A DNA stretch of 64,000 bases. Origin: Atrichornis clamosus (taxonomy: Eukaryota > Chordata > Aves > Passeriformes > Menuridae). Location of the stretch: positions 86,882-150,881 of the forward strand of contig WBMZ01011889.1 of the NCBI GenBank assembly GCA_013400975.1, in the 5' to 3' direction. The translations under genes and the position numbers were made by a program. The notes beneath the pieces were generated by a model. The model had not been told where the DNA came from and did no database searches. It saw nothing but the letters and a program-made list of their open reading frames with translations. This document shows positions 60,032 to 64,000 of the stretch, piece after piece; position 1 is the first letter of the stretch, and each line of letters opens with the position of its first letter.

Positions 60032-60700
60032 CAATGACACGGCGCGGGGGGGGCGGGCGCCGGCCGGGACGCGCCTGCTGCCGGGACGCACCACCCGCGC
60101 GGCCGCCGGGGGGGGGAGGCGGGTGGGCGGAATGGGTACTACCACTCGGCACGGCGGGAAGAGGTGGGCCGGATCACCCAGCCCGGAGGGGGATGTGTAA
60201 AGGAAGACACCGTCGGCGCCGCGCTCTGTTCTTGCGGGGCGGCGAGAGCCGCCGCGGCGGAGGGAGAAGGATTCCCCCACAGGGAAAATGGAACGTGCCG
60301 GCGGTGGAATGGGAGGCGGAGTCGGCGCGCCCGCCCCGCGGGGGACGTTAGCCTCCCCCCCCCCCGTGCCGGCGGCGCGGCCCCTGCGCTCCCCGCCCCT
60401 CCGGCAGCTCCCAACGCAGTGCGGCGGAGGCTCCTGTCCGGGGCGCGGCTCCGGGACCAGATTCCCTACGGGCAGTGGGAGCGCCGGCCGCTGCCGAGGG
60501 GCATGCGCGGGACGGCCCCCGCCAGGCGCGCCTGCCCGGGGCGCTCGGTGTTTAGGAAAACTTGGGAAGGGTGTCTGGTGGCGGCGGCGTGGAGGCCCCT
60601 ATGGAACCGCACGTACGCCTTAGAGCCAGCGAAATTACCTCAGCAGCATTCCTGCTGCCGCCGCGAGAAACGCGCTGACTACGCAGGAGAGGTGGAGCGC
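59300..60700 (-). promoter_or_regulatory. CpG island promoter of FBXO33
   Basis: Dense GC- and CpG-rich sequence covers exon 1, the 5' UTR and about 670 bp upstream, with sharp AT-rich flanks. No TATA box is obvious, typical of a broadly expressed gene. The transcription start probably lies near 60.1-60.4 kb. Confidence 0.8.
59517..60031 (-). CDS. FBXO33: FBXO33 exon 1: N-terminus and F-box
   Basis: It encodes a variable N-terminus (MLLFVSQEPQARPG...), the F-box (SLPSELVVHIFSF to ECLFYPALWPRLRL), then FLMRKCGWFVRELRVQFAA. A low-complexity Gly/Ala tract (GGGGAAAAVGEGAAVAG) comes from GCC/GCG runs at about 59625-59671. The exon closes with LRTYLELVLCVLSSVRNN at donor AACAG|GTACCG. The frame is also open for 83 codons upstream of the chosen start, but human similarity begins at MLLF. 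Confidence 0.93.
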
Positions 60701-63700
60701 GACTGAGTCCGACATGTGGCAGAACTGGGTGCGAGTCTGGGGGGATACAGGAGGAAATGCTCCAAATCTTACTGCTCTCGGTTTCTTAAATCTCACCCGC
60801 TTTTATAATACCCGTGCCAACATCTGCTGTAGGTACGTAAAGATGACTTCCGTTTTTACAGACTTTTGGGAGAATGTAAAAGTCTGTTACATGCTGATGC
60901 TGTAAAGGCTGAACAACAAAGTGTTGGTAATTGCATACAGGAAGTTTTATAATTAAAAAAAACTTATCGAAATAAAATTGAGTACTGTCAGAATCTTGGA
61001 ATAATGGGCATAGTTTACTATTGTATCTGAGTGTACAGAAATGTACACACAAAAGAATGAAAGATGCACTAAAATAAAGTCTAGACTCCTCTGTATACGG
61101 AGTAGGAATCAATTACAACCAGATTCATCAACAACCAAACCTAAACTGCCACTCTCCCTTTACTCCATGACTAGCCATTTTTGCTGTCTCGCTGCAGGGG
61201 TGAAAAAATAGTATCGTTTATCTTTTCTTTAATCTGATCATGGGGGAAATGTGACTGAGCCTTCCTTTTCTCCTTGATTAGAGAAGGATCCTAGAGAGGC
61301 AGATGTTATTGTGAAAGTGAGACTGTAGGATATTCCCACCAGACAGTTCTCTCATCAGGGACCAGTGCTGCTTCACACACCTGCACAAGTGATTTGAAAC
61401 AGCATAAACAACTTAGTGCTGTGCTATTCCCACTGCAGATTCCACCAAAATTCCCCAGGCAGTCAAGATGCAAGTTCTGAAGCAGCCAAACTCATCTGGC
61501 CTAGAAGGATGCAAATGAAAGGAACTTACGCGCCCACATGTCTCCATATTTTAATATCTACTCAACAACTCTACATTGTTGAGCTGATGATGAGTCAAAG
61601 GACTTTTGAGATTAGAGTATCTTAATGTAAAACAGAATCAAGCTTTACAATTCAGTGGCCTGGAATTACGGAAGTGGCATCAAGAAAAATTAATTTATAA
61701 AGTTAGTAGTTCTGCATTTCTGATCACCCTTTGTGTATTGTATTGGATCAGCAAACATTGCATGCTGGGTTAAAGAAACTTTCCTATCCTATTATCCAGG
61801 AGCCGCTCTGGCAGCCATACTCACACCACCTGAGCTGGGACTGAAACCTCTTTGCAGCAGGCTGCTCCAGTGAGCCAAAGGGTCCCCCACCTGACACCCC
61901 ACACGCCCCACACTCACACAGTCAAGGTTTCCTTACCGGCTCGACCCCAGGTTTCCCATAGCAGAGTCTCAGCCATCCCGATCCTTAAAATAATTTAATC
62001 TTGGTGCAATAACTAAATAACAGCTTGAGCTGGGACCCCGAACAAAGGAAACCCTGGGATTTTATGCCCTCATAGTGTGTGGGAAAGTTTGGGGGCCCTC
62101 GGCTCCTGCCATGTCTCTGAGTTTCTAGTCACATGGCTGGGCTGCAGGTCCCTGAGCCCAACAGAAGGTTGGCAGTTCACACCCTCTTGCCTCAGGCTCC
62201 AGCAATCCAGAGAGCTCAGTCTGCAGCTGACACTGCAGCTGCAAACCGAGTTACCTGCACTGAATGTATTCCTCAACAATAAATGCAGTGAAATGGTCTT
62301 TTACTGTGACTGTTGCATTTAATCACCTCCAGCTTTTTGGGGTTATGTTAAAAAATTCAATCTCAGGAGCTATTACTTTCAGTTTTGTAGGCTTGAATAA
62401 ATGAATCTGTCCAAAGCTTCAGGTCATTGCAACTATGGTGAAGTGGTCCGACATGATAAATGCCAGACTCTGTAGGTTCCCTGATACAATCCATCTACAG
62501 GGCCAGTATGGCACTGAGGCAGCCCAGTCTCTGAGGCTACTGATTCTGGGTGTTGAATCACAGTTTTCTCTGCCTTGAACAACAGAAATGTGCTTCAGCT
62601 TGACTGAAAAGTGATTTCACAATGCAGGCTTTTTTTAGTATTAATGTAGTGCCTGCAAGTTGATGGGATAATACCTCAGAAAAAGATGTGCATCTGACTT
62701 GTTTGCAGACTTTATGGAATTACGGGGTGGCTCCAGCAGGTAACTGGTCAATGGTCTTTCTGCTGAACCACTAAGTTGTCAATATGATTCCAGTGCATTG
62801 CCCTCCATGAAGCCATTCACTGAACTCTTAAAGCTAAGGGAGATAACTGTGAATCTCTAAGCTGCAAATAAAATTTTCCAAATTTTCTGAAAGGCAGTGA
62901 AGCCATATTGCACATCTTGAAGGGCCTGGAAAGAGGAAACCATTCCAAAACTGTTCAAGGCAGGAGATAAGAGTCATTTACCAGGAAGCGCCCACAGGTT
63001 TTTGTACAGTCCACTGTGGATCAGAACAGGCTGTGCTCCTAGAGAGCCTCGGGAAACCTGGTTTTCCCAGCCTCAACAGCCCCTGTTGGGTTATTTCCGT
63101 ATCACTGGGATTCTCATTGCTGAGCATCACCAGTGCCAGCACTGTACCATGAGCAGCCGTGCTGTCATGGAAGTCGGGAATCACATGTGTCTCCAAAGCT
63201 ATGGGCTAGCCATTACCAAGTTGAAGTTTACAGGACCTGAAGGTTACTGGTTCATCAGCTAATGTCAAGACCAGAGGCTGCCAACTTCTTCAGGTGCTCT
63301 GTCCTGGACACCTACAGATAACAAACTCAAACCAAAGTGCAAGCTTTTAAAATTACTCAGTCCTTTCTTGGTTTTCAAGTATATTGCAAAGGCATGTATG
63401 TTTCTGGAATTACTAATTTGGAATGTGTCACTAGTGAGCTGCTGTGAGCTCTGGAGTTTTCCATCACTAACTGCCGGAATAGGCAGAGCAGCAAGTCAGA
63501 GCAAAGCAGAAACAGAAACAAAGTATTAGTAGGAAACCGGTGTTTCCACATGTGCTGTAACAAACTGGGATAACGTGTCTTCCGTGTTGATTTATGTGGC
63601 AGAGGAGTTCAGCAGATTGAATTTGACCATAACATTCCAGTTTAATCTTCACCTGTACAATAACTCTTCATATAAAAACGGTTACTTGAAGAGGAAGAGT

Positions 63701-63779
63701 TCTGAAGACTGCAGGCCTGGTAACGATCCCCACGGAACCGGGGAAAAACCCAAGCACCGAGCTGTTCCTGCTCTGTCTC
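60700..63779. other. Gene-free interval right of FBXO33
   Basis: About 3.1 kb of mostly moderate-GC sequence with no exon that I can support. A short open frame with a possible donor (60715-60832, then GTACGT) just upstream of FBXO33 could be a divergent promoter transcript. The part at about 61.8-62.33 kb is GC-richer and ends near an AATAAA (62278), but matches no element I recognise. Confidence 0.4.
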
Positions 63780-64000
63780 TCGGGGCAGATGAAAACAGAA
63801 GTCGGCGGGCGGAAGCATCGCTCCGCCCCGCGCTCGCTCCGAGCCGGTGCGGCATTTCCGGCCGAGGCCCGTCACGTCCGGGCGGCGGAGATGCCGGTAA
63901 GGCGGGCGGCGGAGGGGTGGCCCGGCCCGGCTGCTCTTGCGGGACTCGCCGGCTCCCGTGGGGTGCGGGATCCCGGCGAGGCGCGGAGCGCGGGGGGGCG
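63780..64000 (+). promoter_or_regulatory. CpG island at the right edge, start of another gene
   Basis: GC and CpG content rise sharply from about 63.8 kb to the window end. A TTTCCGG ETS-type motif (about 63855) and GTCACGTC, a CRE/E-box-like motif (63871-63878), lie just upstream of an ATG with a strong donor six bases later. This looks like a housekeeping promoter facing right. Confidence 0.6.
63891..63896 (+). CDS. Possible minimal first coding exon of an unidentified gene
   Basis: GGCGGAG precedes ATGCCG, which is followed at once by GTAAGG, a good splice donor. If real, only Met-Pro is encoded before the first intron and the rest lies beyond the window. The protein cannot be identified from two residues, and the ATG could equally be non-coding. 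Confidence 0.35.

Noticed and set aside
59308..60706. Long + strand frames antisense to FBXO33 exon 1 (142 and 180 codons)
   Set aside because: They are shadows of FBXO33 exon 1 and its GC-rich promoter. The - strand frame matches a known protein; these do not.
62073..62318. Possible LTR (starts TGTG, contains AATAAA, ends TTGCA)
   Set aside because: No matching target duplication flanks it and I do not recognise the family, so the TG...CA ends may be chance.
1..64000. CRISPR arrays, bacterial operons, phage or plasmid features
   Set aside because: The window is an intron-containing vertebrate sequence. No regular spaced repeats or ribosome-binding-site-led gene clusters occur.

Overview
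This window is nuclear DNA from a vertebrate, almost certainly a bird. It is AT-rich with long introns and GT-AG splice sites, and it has three CpG islands. It also carries a CR1 LINE 3' end with the typical avian terminal microsatellite and a solo LTR of a type common in bird genomes. Two genes can be reconstructed exon by exon, and they converge tail to tail.

Left part (about 0.5-37.35 kb, + strand): MIA2 (the MIA2/CTAGE5 locus, a TANGO1-family ER export factor). I can join 29 coding exons into one open frame of 1,608 codons. In order they encode a signal peptide, a MIA-type SH3 domain, a long acidic luminal region (one 1.8 kb exon), a membrane hairpin plus transmembrane helix, coiled coils, and a proline-rich COPII-binding tail. 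A TATA box and a near-perfect HNF1 site precede exon 1. A CpG island at about 10.2-11.0 kb carries a second first exon that splices in phase to exon 7. This gives the short CTAGE5-type protein (824 codons), which lacks the SH3 domain.

Middle (37.35-41.04 kb): a short intergenic spacer between the two 3' ends, with no gene seen.

Right part (41.04-60.3 kb, - strand): FBXO33, an F-box protein of SCF ubiquitin ligases. Four coding exons give 527 codons, starting in a CpG island at about 59.3-60.7 kb. A gene-free 3 kb follows. At the right edge another CpG island (63.78-64.0 kb) carries what looks like a tiny + strand first exon (ATG CCG then a donor site) of an unidentified gene.

No new enzymatic or defence system is visible. 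The most notable points are: (1) an LTR inserted precisely in the 5' splice site after the transmembrane exon, which duplicated the donor; (2) decayed coding sequence that continues in the same frame downstream of the large luminal exon; (3) an unreported-looking, frame-preserving 42-nt candidate cassette exon in the proline-rich region; (4) two alternative first exons in the internal CpG island; and (5) an HNF1/TATA promoter matching the liver-restricted long form.
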